Shown: positions 24,373 through 33,104, counted from the stretch's first letter. The stretch: 64,000 nt of DNA from Sinomonas atrocyanea (GCF_001577305.1 NZ_CP014518.1:1054001-1118000); one strand, 5' to 3'. The notes: generated by a model from the sequence alone, not told the origin. Made by a program: numbers and translations.

Positions 24373-24714
24373 TCAGCCGGCGCTGCAGACGGTGTGGAGG
24401 TGGCTGACGGCGCCGCTCACCTTGGACGTGCTCAGCGCCGACTGGTCGCCGTTCGCGTAGCCCTCGAGCCCCTCGGCGATGGCCGCGATGTCCTTCTTGA
24501 CGTCATCGGAGGCCTTCTGCGCGAGCGTGCCCATCTGACTGGCCACCCCGCTGACCTGGCTGGAGCTGGGGGTGCCTCCGAGGGTCGAGACGTTCTTCTC
24601 GATCGACTGGTACTGGGCACAGGAATCCTTCGTGGACAGCTGGGCCGAGCAGCCGGACAGGCCGAGCGCGGCGGCTGTGAGCAAGGCGGGCACGAGCACG
24701 ACGGTCTTCTTCAA
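24373..24714 (-). CDS. Small lipoprotein
   Basis: A 113-residue lipoprotein: MKKTVVLVPALLTAAALGLSGC gives a clean signal peptide and lipobox, here with a TTG start codon. The mature part is a helical hairpin-like sequence (YQSIEKNVSTL, then VSGVASQMGTLAQKASDDVKKDIAAIAEGLEGY) bracketed by two cysteines (DSCAQ and HTVCSAG), probably disulfide-linked. No family is recognisable. It sits between the LGFP protease (convergent) and the FNT-type channel upstream on the same strand. Confidence 0.7.
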   Translation of the reverse strand: MKKTVVLVPALLTAAALGLSGCSAQLSTKDSCAQYQSIEKNVSTLGGTPSSSQVSGVASQMGTLAQKASDDVKKDIAAIAEGLEGYANGDQSALSTSKVSGAVSHLHTVCSAG

Positions 24715-24820
24715 TCTGGTCCCTACAGGTAGCTGGCCGGGCCCGGTGCCCCGCCTCGAGAAGCCACACTACCTCCATCAGGCATAGCACGTGACGTGCC
24801 CTGATCAGCCCTCGCCGCCC

Positions 24821-25630
24821 TCAGGCGCGCGCCCGCCGCTCGCTGATGAGCTCCTTGCTCCGCAGCAGCCGGAGCGCCGTCACCAGCAGCAGGCCGCCGA
24901 GGACGTTGAAGGCGGCGGTGTAGGCGAACCAGCCCAGCCACTGCCCGTAGCCGAAGGACGCGCCGGCATGGAGTGCGCCGAAGATCAGCAGTGAATCGAG
25001 CACCGAGTGGAACAGGGGCAGGCCCGAGAGCAGGAACCCGCCCCCGACGGCGGCGGCGATCTTGCCCGGGACCGACTCGGTGCCCTGCTGCATGCGCGTC
25101 ATCAAAGTGATGGTGCTCCCGCCCAGCGTGGCCAGGCAGAGGGACTGGAGGGTCGGCGGTGCCTCGGCGAAGCGCCGGGCGGAGTCGATGACCGTGGGGC
25201 CCCACTCGGGGAAGGCCTTCATGACGAGCCACATGAAGCACCAGCCGCCCACCAGGTTCGCTGCGAGGGTTCCGATCCACAGCTTGACGAGCTGTCCGAG
25301 CCGCGCCTGCCGGGCCGCCACCGCGGCGATGGGCACGAGGAAGCCTTCGGTGAACAACTCGCTCTTGGCCAGCAGGAGGGCGATGAACCCGATGCCGAAG
25401 CCCAGGCCGGCCAACAGCCTGCTCCCGGTGGAGTGCTCGACGGCGAGGTACGCCATGACGCCGAGCCCGACGTCGACGCCCCCGAAGAAGCCGGTGATGA
25501 GGACCGAGCGCCATGTGCGGTGGAGCCGCTGTGCGCCTTCGGCCACGATGCGGTCGAAGGACTCCTCGATCTCCTCTTCGACCGGGGCATCGTTGCTGCC
25601 GAGTTCTCGCCGGCGGTCCTCATCACTCAT
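24821..25630 (-). CDS. Formate/nitrite transporter (FNT) family protein
   Basis: A 269-residue membrane protein with a charged acidic N-terminus (EEEIEESFDRIVAEGA) and six transmembrane helices, similar to the YfdC branch of the FNT family. Visible family features are ALLLAKSELFTEGFLVPI, GTLAANLVGGWCFMW and FHSVLDSLLIFGALHAG, close to the half-helix positions that form the pore constriction. FNT proteins pass small monovalent anions. The ATG at 25630 follows GAGAGGAGG. It is divergent from the reductase gene at 25808; the 177-base gap between them holds both promoters. Confidence 0.85.
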   Translation of the reverse strand: MSDEDRRRELGSNDAPVEEEIEESFDRIVAEGAQRLHRTWRSVLITGFFGGVDVGLGVMAYLAVEHSTGSRLLAGLGFGIGFIALLLAKSELFTEGFLVPIAAVAARQARLGQLVKLWIGTLAANLVGGWCFMWLVMKAFPEWGPTVIDSARRFAEAPPTLQSLCLATLGGSTITLMTRMQQGTESVPGKIAAAVGGGFLLSGLPLFHSVLDSLLIFGALHAGASFGYGQWLGWFAYTAAFNVLGGLLLVTALRLLRSKELISERRARA

Positions 25631-25807
25631 GCGCGGGCCTCCTCTCGCTGGGCGGTCCTTGATGCCAGTCCCTGTGACGAGGCGGCCCATGCGCGCCTTC
25701 CTGGCGCTCCGGCGTCCAATTTAGCGCCGCCGCCAGCGGGCCGCCATGCCCCTGGCCCTGAAGGAGCCACCCGGGAATACCGGGCGGTTCCCGTGGTTGC
25801 ATCCCAC

Positions 25808-26455
25808 ATGACAACGATCGGATTCATCGGCAGTGGACACATCGGCTCACAGCTCGCACGCCTCGCCGTGCGCTCCGGCTACGACGTGGTGGTGAGCAAC
25901 TCGCGCGGCCCCGAGACGCTCTCGGAGCTCGTCGCCGAGCTCGGCGCGCACGCGCGTGCGGCGACCGCCCGCGAGGCTGCGGCGGCCGCCGACATCGCCG
26001 TCGTCACCATCCCGCTCAGGAACATCGACCAGGTTCCGGTCGGAGAGCTCGCCGGGAAGACCGTCATCGACACCAACAACTACTACCCCCAGCGGGACGG
26101 GTCGATCCCGGCGCTCGACGCCGAGGAGACGACGACCGCCGAGCTGCTCCAGGCACACCTGCCGTCCTCGCACGTCGTGAAGGCGTTCAACCACATCTAC
26201 GCCAGCGACCTCACCTCCGACCCGCTCCCGGCGGGCTCGCCGGGCCGCCGCGCCCTGGTGATCGCCGGCGACGACGAGCACGCCAAGACCCAGGTGAGCG
26301 GGCTGATCGACGAGTTCGGCTTCGACGTCGTCGACGCCGGACCGCTCGCCGAGGGCTGGCGCATCCAGCGGGACACCCCCGGGTACGGCCCCCGCCTCGA
26401 CGCGGCGGGGCTCACACAGGCCCTCGCCGCCGCCAAGCGGTACCGTGACAGGTAG
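25808..26455 (+). CDS. NAD(P)-binding oxidoreductase, F420-dependent reductase type
   Basis: A 215-residue Rossmann protein starting MTTIGFIGSGHIGSQLARLA, with the GxGxxG dinucleotide motif at residues 7-12. VVVSNSRGPETL is consistent with an NADP phosphate-binding loop. The domain matches the NADPH:F420 oxidoreductase/NADP_oxidored family (VVTIPLRNIDQVP, VIDTNNYYPQRDG, KAFNHIYASDL). It probably reduces or oxidises a flavin-like or aldehyde substrate with NADP(H); the exact reaction cannot be told. It is a single-gene unit. Confidence 0.8.
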   Translation: MTTIGFIGSGHIGSQLARLAVRSGYDVVVSNSRGPETLSELVAELGAHARAATAREAAAAADIAVVTIPLRNIDQVPVGELAGKTVIDTNNYYPQRDGSIPALDAEETTTAELLQAHLPSSHVVKAFNHIYASDLTSDPLPAGSPGRRALVIAGDDEHAKTQVSGLIDEFGFDVVDAGPLAEGWRIQRDTPGYGPRLDAAGLTQALAAAKRYRDR

Positions 26456-26558
26456 GGCGGCGGGGCGCTCGCAGGGACGTCCTGACCCCTCGGATTGAAG
26501 GGCCCGGCTCGGGGTAATGGTCGCCGGAACCCATAACTCCATCGAAGGGATGTTTCTC

Positions 26559-26978
26559 GTGTCCGGCGCGGCAGTGGTGCTCAGAGCAAGCGGAAAGCAG
26601 AGCGAGGCGTTCCTCACGAGGGTGGAGGGCCTGCTGGAGCGACTCTGGCACGACGACCCCTGGGCCGGGCTCGCGGACAGGACTGCCTTCGAGATCGCCG
26701 TCATCGAGGCCGTCTCCAACTCGATCCGCCATGCTCTCCCCGCGCCGGGCCGGTCGATGGTCCTGGAGGTCGAGCTCCGTCCCTCCTACCGCAGGCTCGA
26801 GGCGGAGGTGCGGGAGGTCGGCGCCGAGCCGACCCCCTTGGCCCGCCACGACACGGGCTCGGCGCCCGACGCCGGCCGCGGCATGGCCATGCTCAAGCAG
26901 CTGATGACCGACGTCCGGTACGAGCGTGCAGACGACGCCAACGTGTGGACCCTGGGCAGGGACCGGACCGACATCTGA
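26559..26978 (+). CDS. Anti-sigma-factor-type histidine-kinase-like ATPase (RsbW family)
   Basis: A 139-residue protein with a single HATPase_c fold. The N-box is EIAVIEAVSNSIRHA, with Glu and Asn in the Mg-ATP positions, and the G1-like loop is PDAGRGMAMLKQLM. Its size and lack of other domains fit the RsbW/SpoIIAB group that phosphorylates anti-anti-sigma factors. No sigma factor or antagonist gene is next to it. The GTG at 26559 was chosen for the spacing from AAGGGA; an ATG at 26550 is in the same frame. Confidence 0.75.
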   Translation: MSGAAVVLRASGKQSEAFLTRVEGLLERLWHDDPWAGLADRTAFEIAVIEAVSNSIRHALPAPGRSMVLEVELRPSYRRLEAEVREVGAEPTPLARHDTGSAPDAGRGMAMLKQLMTDVRYERADDANVWTLGRDRTDI

Positions 26979-27096
26979 GCGCGTCCTGGGACGCCTCACT
27001 TGCGGGCGGCCCTGCGGTGCATATGCTGCTCCCGTGGAGAAGGGGGCCCGCGGCGCCTGAACCACGCCCGGACTCCCTCCCACCGCTGGAGAGCTG

Positions 27097-28803
27097 ATGA
27101 AGCCTGCCCTGAGGGCACTGCAGAGCCTGGTGGGCGCTGCGGCGCTCGTTGCCTCCTCCCTGCTCGGACTCGCTCCCGGCGCCGAGGCCTCGGCCCAGGT
27201 GTACAACCCGTGCGCACGGCTCAGTGCCGGCCAGGTCCGCTTCTCCGCCTACGGGGCCAACCGTGTCACCTTCGCCACGGCAACCGACCGGAGCTCCGAC
27301 GTCGTCGCGATCACCGGCTGCGTCCGATCCGGGTCGGGCTACGCGCAGGAGTGGCAGGACTGGGGCTACGTCGGCCAGAAGGGCTTCGCCGCGGGCGGTA
27401 CGTGGGAGGATACCTGGAAGTCCCCGAGCGGCTCCTTCAGCATCACGGAGGCGCTGGGGCGCCGCAATCCCGGGACGGCTCTGAGCTACCACACCGTCAA
27501 GCCCGACTCCCGGTGGGGCGGCGAGCGGGGAGCCACCTACAACCAGTACTTCGAGGGTACGGGCGGCGAGTCCGACGAGAACCTGTTCTCCCTCATGAAC
27601 CAGGGCTACTACGAGCAGGCCGCGGTCATCAACTACAACCGGCTCCCGGACATGCCGACGGTCCAGGGCGCATCCTTCGCGATCTTCTTCCACGCGGGGC
27701 GCGTTCCCTCCGCGGGCTGCGTCTCCACCTCCCTCGCCACCGTGACCCGCCTGCTGCAGACCGACCGCCCGGGAGACAGGATCATCATGGGCGCGGTCGA
27801 CGACGTCTTCACCCCCTACTCGTCCAACCCGTTCGGAGCCATCAGCGCAAAGTACGGCAGCACCGGGGGCACGTTCGGCAGGCTCGGCGCGCCCACCTCG
27901 AACGAGGTCGTCGGCCGCCGGGACGGCGGCGCCTACCAGCTCTTCCAGAATGGCGCCATCAACTGGTCGCCCCAGGCCGGCGCGCACGTCTCCCAAGGCG
28001 GCATCCGCTCGGCGTGGGCCCGCAACGGCTTCGAAGACGGCCCCCTCGGCTATCCGACCTCGGAAGAGACCGGCGGCCTGCCGGGCGGCGGCGTCTACCA
28101 GATGTACCAGGGCGGAGCGATCGTCTGGGGGCCCGGAGCGGGTGCCCATGCCACGCGGGGTGCGATCCGTTCTGCCTATGCCGCCGTCGGCTTCGAACGC
28201 GGCCCCCTCGGCTACGCCGTCAGCGACGAAGCCGGCGGCCTCAGGGACGGCGGCGCCTACCAGCTCTTCCAAGGAGGCGCCCTCTACTGGTCGCCGGGCA
28301 CCGGTGCCCATCTCTCCCTCGGCGCGATCCGCAGCACCTGGGCCAGCACAGGCTCCGAGGCCGGGCCCCTCGGCTATCCGACCAGCGATGAGCTGCGGAT
28401 CAGCGGCGGGGTCTACCAGCGCTACCAGGGCGGGGCGGTCTACTGGTCGCCATCCACCGGCGCGCATGCTGTCACCGGAGCGTTCACGGCCGCCATGGCC
28501 GGCGGAGGCTTCTCCGCCGTCGGATTCCCGACCGCGGAGAAGGTGGCCGGGCTCGTCCGGGGCGGTGCGTACCAGAGCTTCCAGAAGGGGCTCCTCGTGT
28601 CCTCGCCCGCCACCGGCGCGCATGTGAGCTCAGGCGCACTCCGTGCAGCATGGGGCAGCACGGACTACGAGCGCGGGCCGCTCGGGTACCCGATCAGCGA
28701 CCCCTACGCGGGGGCCGGCGGGGCTGTGCTGCAGGACTACGAGCACGGGAAGATCGTCATCACGTCCGGCGGCGCGGTGACGATCGAGGGGCCCCAGCCG
28801 TAG
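27097..28803 (+). CDS. Secreted L,D-transpeptidase with LGFP repeats
   Basis: A 568-residue exported protein with signal peptide to about residue 33. The catalytic domain (about 35-230) shows the YkuD-type FFHAGRVPSAGCVSTS with the presumed nucleophile Cys208 and upstream His. These enzymes make 3-3 cross-links in peptidoglycan or attach proteins to it. From about residue 250 to the end are six LGFP repeats (LGAPTSNE, LGYPTSEE, LGYAVSDE, LGYPTSDE, VGFPTAEK, LGYPISDP). GGAG upstream supports the ATG. Together with the genes at 1 and 21738 it gives three LGFP proteins in 29 kb. Confidence 0.85.
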   Translation: MKPALRALQSLVGAAALVASSLLGLAPGAEASAQVYNPCARLSAGQVRFSAYGANRVTFATATDRSSDVVAITGCVRSGSGYAQEWQDWGYVGQKGFAAGGTWEDTWKSPSGSFSITEALGRRNPGTALSYHTVKPDSRWGGERGATYNQYFEGTGGESDENLFSLMNQGYYEQAAVINYNRLPDMPTVQGASFAIFFHAGRVPSAGCVSTSLATVTRLLQTDRPGDRIIMGAVDDVFTPYSSNPFGAISAKYGSTGGTFGRLGAPTSNEVVGRRDGGAYQLFQNGAINWSPQAGAHVSQGGIRSAWARNGFEDGPLGYPTSEETGGLPGGGVYQMYQGGAIVWGPGAGAHATRGAIRSAYAAVGFERGPLGYAVSDEAGGLRDGGAYQLFQGGALYWSPGTGAHLSLGAIRSTWASTGSEAGPLGYPTSDELRISGGVYQRYQGGAVYWSPSTGAHAVTGAFTAAMAGGGFSAVGFPTAEKVAGLVRGGAYQSFQKGLLVSSPATGAHVSSGALRAAWGSTDYERGPLGYPISDPYAGAGGAVLQDYEHGKIVITSGGAVTIEGPQP

Positions 28804-28856
28804 CCGCGGTCTCGCCAGAAGGGAGCAGCGCAGCGATGCGGAGCACCCGGGCGGGG

Positions 28857-29177
28857 TCAGCTCCCCTGGAAGTGCAGCTGCACCATGGCCACGGCCGCGG
28901 CCAGCAGCAGCCCGAGCAGGACGAGGCCGGTGATGCCGGCGAGCGCCAGGGCCAGGCGGCCCACGGCCACGAAGGGTCCCTTCGGGATCAGCCAGGCCCT
29001 CTGCCGCACCGCCGCGAGATCTGGGGTGCCGGCCAGGAGGGGGGCGTCAGCCGTGAATGGGCCTTCGGCGTGCCGGACGGACCGGCGGGCGGCCTCGCGG
29101 CCCAGGGCTGCGCGGAGGCGCGCGGACTCGCTGCTCCCGCGCCGTTCGCTGTAGGCGCCGCTCACTGACGAGTCCAT
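28857..29177 (-). CDS. Small single-pass membrane protein
   Basis: A 106-residue protein with a polar, Arg- and Ser-rich N-terminal half (residues 1-70) and one strongly hydrophobic segment (GRLALALAGITGLVLLGLLLAAAVAMV) near the C-terminus, as in a tail-anchored protein. AGGGGGA before the ATG at 29177 is a good ribosome-binding site and resembles the one at 1417. No family is recognisable. The gene is divergent from the small membrane protein at 29469, with an imperfect palindrome and a 15-G run in the space between. Confidence 0.6.
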   Translation of the reverse strand: MDSSVSGAYSERRGSSESARLRAALGREAARRSVRHAEGPFTADAPLLAGTPDLAAVRQRAWLIPKGPFVAVGRLALALAGITGLVLLGLLLAAAVAMVQLHFQGS

Positions 29178-29310
29178 CGTGTCCCCCTGATCATGATGTC
29201 CGCGATTCTCTCGGCCGCGGCCAGCCGGTGTCCGCGGCGGCCGCCCTCGGGTCTGAACCCCGGGCGGCTGCGCGTGGACACGCTGTCCACCGGCAGGACC
29301 CCAGCTCCCG

Positions 29311-29330
29311 CAGATGGACATGTACAACAT
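29311..29330. promoter_or_regulatory. Second copy of the GTTGTACATGT palindrome
   Basis: Read on the minus strand, GTTGTACATGTCCATC at 29313-29328 matches the perfect palindrome at 1443-1458 in 14 of 16 positions. It lies in the divergent gap between the membrane-protein genes at 29177 and 29469. Confidence 0.4.
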
Positions 29331-29362
29331 ATCGCATCGCGGGGGTGCCGAGCTCGCCGCCC

Positions 29363-29377
29363 GGGGGGGGGGGGGGG
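29363..29377 (+). repeat. Run of 15 G in a divergent intergenic region
   Basis: An uninterrupted G15 tract between 29363 and 29377. It is long for a chromosome without known phase variation, and could alter spacing to the downstream gene or be a sequencing artefact. The rest of the 291-base gap (29178-29468) shows only the palindrome at 29311 and the AGGAGG site before 29469. Confidence 0.7.
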
Positions 29378-29468
29378 CACCACGGGGCGGATCGGGTTCA
29401 ACGGCCCACCCAGTGGGCAAACTCACAGCGTCCGGAACGTCTTACCGCCCTATCAGGAGGTTGCTGTC

Positions 29469-29687
29469 ATGCTCGAGAAGCTGCACGAAATGGGGATCAG
29501 GAGCGAGTACGCCTACATGGCCGGCTTCGGGTCCATCGGATTCTCCTTCGTCTCGTGGCTCCTGAGCCGCATGAATCCGCGCCACGACCGGGCCCAGTCC
29601 GACCGCTGGGGAATCTTCGTGGGCCACTGGGCTCCGACGTTCTTCACGATCGGGATCGCCCTCAAGCTCGAGGAGAAGGGCCGCTGA
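29469..29687 (+). CDS. Small two-helix membrane protein
   Basis: A 72-residue protein with two hydrophobic segments (YMAGFGSIGFSFVSWLL and IFVGHWAPTFFTIGIALKL) joined by a charged loop with RHDRAQSDRWG. I have seen very similar short proteins annotated as hypothetical in many actinobacteria. AGGAGG with an eight-base spacer makes the ATG at 29469 secure. Function is unknown. Confidence 0.75.
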   Translation: MLEKLHEMGIRSEYAYMAGFGSIGFSFVSWLLSRMNPRHDRAQSDRWGIFVGHWAPTFFTIGIALKLEEKGR

Positions 29688-29706
29688 CGCTCCATCGCTG
29701 ACCCGT

Positions 29707-29749
29707 CACAGGGGCGCGGTCGCCGGCTAGCGGCGCCCGCGCCCCTGTG
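29707..29749. terminator. Bidirectional terminator overlapping the 3' end of the MBL gene
   Basis: CACAGGGGCGCGG at 29707-29719 pairs with CCGCGCCCCTGTG at 29737-29749; the loop itself contains a shorter CGCCG/CGGCG stem. The stop codon of the minus-strand metallo-hydrolase gene lies inside the hairpin. Confidence 0.75.
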
Positions 29750-30476
29750 GTGACCGGCCGCCGTCGGCCGCGGCATGCAGCACGGCGTCGACCGCCGCGT
29801 CCACGCCGTCCCGCCACGGCGCCCCGTGCCCCGGGAGCACCCACCGCGCACCGGTGGGCCGCAGGCGCTCGAGGGAGTCGAGGGCCTGCGCGGGATCGTC
29901 GGTGAACGGCGCCGGCTGCGGGCCCTCCTGCCCCGTGAGGACGTGGCGCGTGGTCAGCGCGTCCCCGACGAACACGGCCTCGACAGCGGGCACGTGGACC
30001 GCGACGCTGCCGGGGGAGTGGCCGGGCAGCGCGATGATCCGCGGCGAGCCGGGGAGGTCCAGCACGTCGCCGTCGGCAACCTCGCGGACCTCGGCGAGGT
30101 GGACGGGCCGCAGCGCGCCTTTGGCCACCGCGTAGGCGAGGAACCGCACGAGGGGACCGAGGCGCATCCGTCCCCAGCCGGGGCTCGTGGACCCCTGGCC
30201 GCGCGCCCTCGCGCTGTCCGCCGCGTGCACGTAGACGGGAATCCCGTGGTCGCGGCGCAGCCGTTCGGCGAAGCCGAGGTGGTCCGGATCGCCGTGCGTC
30301 AGGAGCACGGCCCGGATGTCCGCGACGGAGCGGCCGAGGCCGGCGAGCTCCCGCTCGAGGTCGCGCCAGTGGCCCGGAAGGCCCGCGTCGACCGCCGTGA
30401 TGCCCGAGTCGTCGACCACGAGGTAGGCCGCGACGATGTCATTGCCGATCCGGTGGAGCCCGGGGCGCAGTTCCAT
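29727..30476 (-). CDS. MBL-fold metallo-hydrolase
   Basis: A 249-residue metallo-beta-lactamase-fold hydrolase. The metal motif is THGDPDHLG (His-x-Asp-x-Asp-His), followed by LPGHSPGSV and FVGDAL for the remaining ligands, with a closing LPGHGAPW. The group includes glyoxalase II-like thioesterases and lactonases; the substrate is not evident. The start MELRPGLHRIG fits the family; a Met three codons upstream is possible. The C-terminal Gly/Arg tail is encoded inside a terminator hairpin. Confidence 0.85.
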   Translation of the reverse strand: MELRPGLHRIGNDIVAAYLVVDDSGITAVDAGLPGHWRDLERELAGLGRSVADIRAVLLTHGDPDHLGFAERLRRDHGIPVYVHAADSARARGQGSTSPGWGRMRLGPLVRFLAYAVAKGALRPVHLAEVREVADGDVLDLPGSPRIIALPGHSPGSVAVHVPAVEAVFVGDALTTRHVLTGQEGPQPAPFTDDPAQALDSLERLRPTGARWVLPGHGAPWRDGVDAAVDAVLHAAADGGRSPQGRGRR

Positions 30477-30539
30477 GGCGCCCATCGTAGCCAGCCGCCC
30501 GCCGCGCGCCACCCCCCGATGCCGAACGCCTGCGCCCCC

Positions 30540-30568
30540 TTGATGTCTCGATAGACGAGAAATATGAT
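30540..30568 (+). promoter_or_regulatory. Efflux-pump promoter with an operator in the spacer
   Basis: TTGATG at 30540-30545 and TATGAT at 30563-30568 are separated by exactly 17 bases. The spacer starts with TCTCGATAGACGAGA, an inverted repeat (TCTCG/CGAGA) at 30546-30560. A repressor bound there would block polymerase. The motif resembles sites used by MarR-type repressors of efflux genes. Confidence 0.6.
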
Positions 30569-30608
30569 CATCGAGAAGAAATCCGCCCCGCACCCCGGAG
30601 GCCCAGCC

Positions 30609-32294
30609 ATGGCACCCCAGTCCCGTCCCCTCCCCGCGACTGAAGCGTCGGGCGTCTCCGCCCCGGCCCCGGAGGCGGGTGGCTCAGGTGGACGACGGCG
30701 ATGGCTCGGGCTCGTGGTCATCAGCCTCGCCGTCTCGCTCATCATCGTGGACTCGACGATCGTCAACGTCGCGATCCCGTCGATCGTGAAGGACCTCGCC
30801 GTGGACTCGACCGGGGTGCAGTGGGTCCAGGAGTCCTACACGCTCGTGTTCGCGGCCCTCCTCCTCGTCTTCGGCACGCTCGGCGACCGCATCGGGCGCC
30901 GGCGCCTGCTGCTGCTCGGGGTCGTCCTCTTCGCCCTGTCCTCCGTGGCCGCGGCCTTCGCCCCCACCGGGGGCATCCTCATCGCCTCCCGGCTCGTCCA
31001 GGGCGTGGGCGGCGCGATGGTCCTGCCCTCCACCCTCTCGCTCATCAACGCCGGCTTCAGGGGGGCCGAGCGGGGGATCGCCTTCGCCGTCTGGGGCTCC
31101 ACGATCGGCGGCATGTCTGCGGTCGGCCCCCTGCTCGGCGGGTGGCTGACCACCTCGTTCTCGTGGCGCTGGGCCTTCGGGATCAACATCCCGATCGCCG
31201 CGGTCATCGTCGTGGGTGCGCTCGCCGCGGTCACCGAGTCCAAGGACGGCGGCCGCCGGCCCCTCGACCCGGTCGGCGCCGCCCTCTCCGTCGTCGCCTC
31301 GGCCTCCCTTGTCTTCGCCCTCATCGAAGGCCGGACCTACGGGTGGTGGACCGTGGACCACCGACCCAGGATCGGATCCTGGGAATGGCCCGGACCGGTC
31401 TCGCCCATCCCCTTCGTGTTCGGCCTCGCGCTCGCCGGCATCGCCGCCTGCGCGCACTGGGCGGTCCGCCGGGAGCGCCGCGGCATGACCAGCATGTTCT
31501 CGGTCGAGCTCCTGCGCATCCCCTCGTTCCGCAACGGCAACCTCGCCGCGCTCATCGTCTCGCTCGGCGAGTTCGGCATCATCCTCGCGCTGCCGATCTG
31601 GCTCCAGAACGTCCTCGGCTTCAGCGCCCTGGACACCGGCCTGATCCTGCTGGCCCTCGCCGTGGGCTCGTTCGCGGCGAGCGGCCTCGCTGGGGCGCTC
31701 AGCCACCGCGCATCGCCGGTCGTGATCGTCCGGGTCGGCCTCGCGGCCGAGATCGTGGGTGTGGCCGGGCTCGGAGCGGTGATCGGGCCCGACACCCCGT
31801 GGGGGCTGTTGGTGCCGTTCCTGTTCGTCTACGGCTTCGGGGTGGGCCTGGCGACGGCGCAGCTGACCGGAGTGGTCCTCAAGGACGTCCCCGTCGCCCT
31901 GAGCGGACAGGCCTCCGGCACCCAGAGCACCGCGCGCCAGATCGGCTCGGCGCTGGGCATCGCCGTGCTCGGCACGGTCCTGTTCTCCTCGGCCTCGGGC
32001 CTCTTGGGCGGCTCCCTGGACGGCCGCGGTGTGCCGGCCGCGCAGCGGGACTCCATCGTCTCCGCGGTCGTGGACAGTTCGGGCGCCGCCATCGCCGGGC
32101 TCGCCGGCTCGCCGGCCACCGCGCCGGTGGCCGCGGACGCGAAGGCGGCGTTCTCCGAGGGCACCCGGTACGCGGCCTTCTCGGCCGCGAGCTTCCTCGC
32201 CGTGGGGCTCCTCGCGACCCTCTCCCTCGGCCCGGGGCGCGAGCGCCGGCGCGCCTCCCACGGGGCCGCGGACCGCGAGGCCCAGCGGGCCTGA
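30609..32294 (+). CDS. DHA2-family drug efflux transporter (EmrB/QacA type)
   Basis: A 561-residue MFS protein with 14 predicted transmembrane helices. The DHA2 landmarks are VDSTIVNVAIPSI in helix 1, GDRIGRRR in the 2-3 loop, ASRLVQGVGGAMVLPSTLSLI and GGWLTTSFSWRWAFGINIP (the conserved W-R-W-x-F motif). It would export hydrophobic or cationic drugs by proton antiport. The ATG at 30609 was chosen because it has GGAGG eight bases upstream and because the earlier ATG overlaps the -10 box. An operator-like repeat sits in its promoter, so it is probably repressor controlled. Confidence 0.88.
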   Translation: MAPQSRPLPATEASGVSAPAPEAGGSGGRRRWLGLVVISLAVSLIIVDSTIVNVAIPSIVKDLAVDSTGVQWVQESYTLVFAALLLVFGTLGDRIGRRRLLLLGVVLFALSSVAAAFAPTGGILIASRLVQGVGGAMVLPSTLSLINAGFRGAERGIAFAVWGSTIGGMSAVGPLLGGWLTTSFSWRWAFGINIPIAAVIVVGALAAVTESKDGGRRPLDPVGAALSVVASASLVFALIEGRTYGWWTVDHRPRIGSWEWPGPVSPIPFVFGLALAGIAACAHWAVRRERRGMTSMFSVELLRIPSFRNGNLAALIVSLGEFGIILALPIWLQNVLGFSALDTGLILLALAVGSFAASGLAGALSHRASPVVIVRVGLAAEIVGVAGLGAVIGPDTPWGLLVPFLFVYGFGVGLATAQLTGVVLKDVPVALSGQASGTQSTARQIGSALGIAVLGTVLFSSASGLLGGSLDGRGVPAAQRDSIVSAVVDSSGAAIAGLAGSPATAPVAADAKAAFSEGTRYAAFSAASFLAVGLLATLSLGPGRERRRASHGAADREAQRA

Positions 32295-32328
32295 ACCCGC
32301 GCCCAGCGGCCGCCGCTATCCTGTGCCC

Positions 32329-33084
32329 ATGTCTACCCAGCTCATCGAGATCTCAGCCCCTGACGGCACCGCCGAGGCCGTCGTCGCCCGGCCCAGCACC
32401 GGCGAGGGCCCCTTCCCGGGCGTCATCCTCTACATGGATGCCTTCGGCATCCGGCCCCGCATCGAGGAGATGGCGCAGCGCATCGCGGACTGGGGCTACG
32501 TGGTGCTCGCCCCGAACGTGTTCTACCGCGAGGGCAGCGTGGCCCAGCTCGCTCCGAGCCTCGACATGACGTCGGCCGAGGGGCGCGAGGAGGCCGGCAA
32601 GGCGGCGTTCCCGCGGGTCGGCCGGCTGACCGCCGAGAAGGCGCTGCCGGACATCGACGCCTGGGTCGCGGCGCTCCGCGGTCTCGAGGGGGTGGCCGCG
32701 GGTCCCGTCGGCGTGACCGGCTACTGCATGGGGGCGCGCCTCGCCGTCCGGACCGCGAACGCCCACCCCGAGGTCGCGGCGTGCGGCGGCTTCCACGGCG
32801 GCGGCCTCGCCACGGACGACGCCGACAGCCCGCACCTGGGGCTGCCCGGCGCCCGGGCCCGGTTCGTCTTCGGCCACGCCGACCACGACCGGAGCATGGG
32901 CCCGGAGGCCGTGGAGCGCCTCGGCGACGCGCTCGCCGCGGCCGGCCTCGAGGCCTCCAACGTCATCTACCCCGGCGCCTCCCACGGCTACTCGATGGCG
33001 GACACCTCGGCCTACAACGAGGAGGCCACCGAGCGCCACTTCCGCGAGCTCCGAGACCTCTTCGAGGCGACCCTCACCGCCTGA
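32329..33084 (+). CDS. Dienelactone hydrolase family protein
   Basis: A 251-residue alpha/beta-hydrolase of the dienelactone hydrolase family. FPGVILYMDAFGIRPRIEEMA is the oxyanion region and GYCMGAR is the nucleophile elbow with Cys in place of Ser, diagnostic of this family. FGHADHDRSM carries the Asp and ASHGYSM the His. It opens lactone rings in aromatic degradation or acts on related esters. It lies 34 bases after the efflux gene and may be co-transcribed with it. Confidence 0.88.
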   Translation: MSTQLIEISAPDGTAEAVVARPSTGEGPFPGVILYMDAFGIRPRIEEMAQRIADWGYVVLAPNVFYREGSVAQLAPSLDMTSAEGREEAGKAAFPRVGRLTAEKALPDIDAWVAALRGLEGVAAGPVGVTGYCMGARLAVRTANAHPEVAACGGFHGGGLATDDADSPHLGLPGARARFVFGHADHDRSMGPEAVERLGDALAAAGLEASNVIYPGASHGYSMADTSAYNEEATERHFRELRDLFEATLTA

Positions 33085-33104
33085 GGCGCCCCCAGCGCGA
33101 GGAG

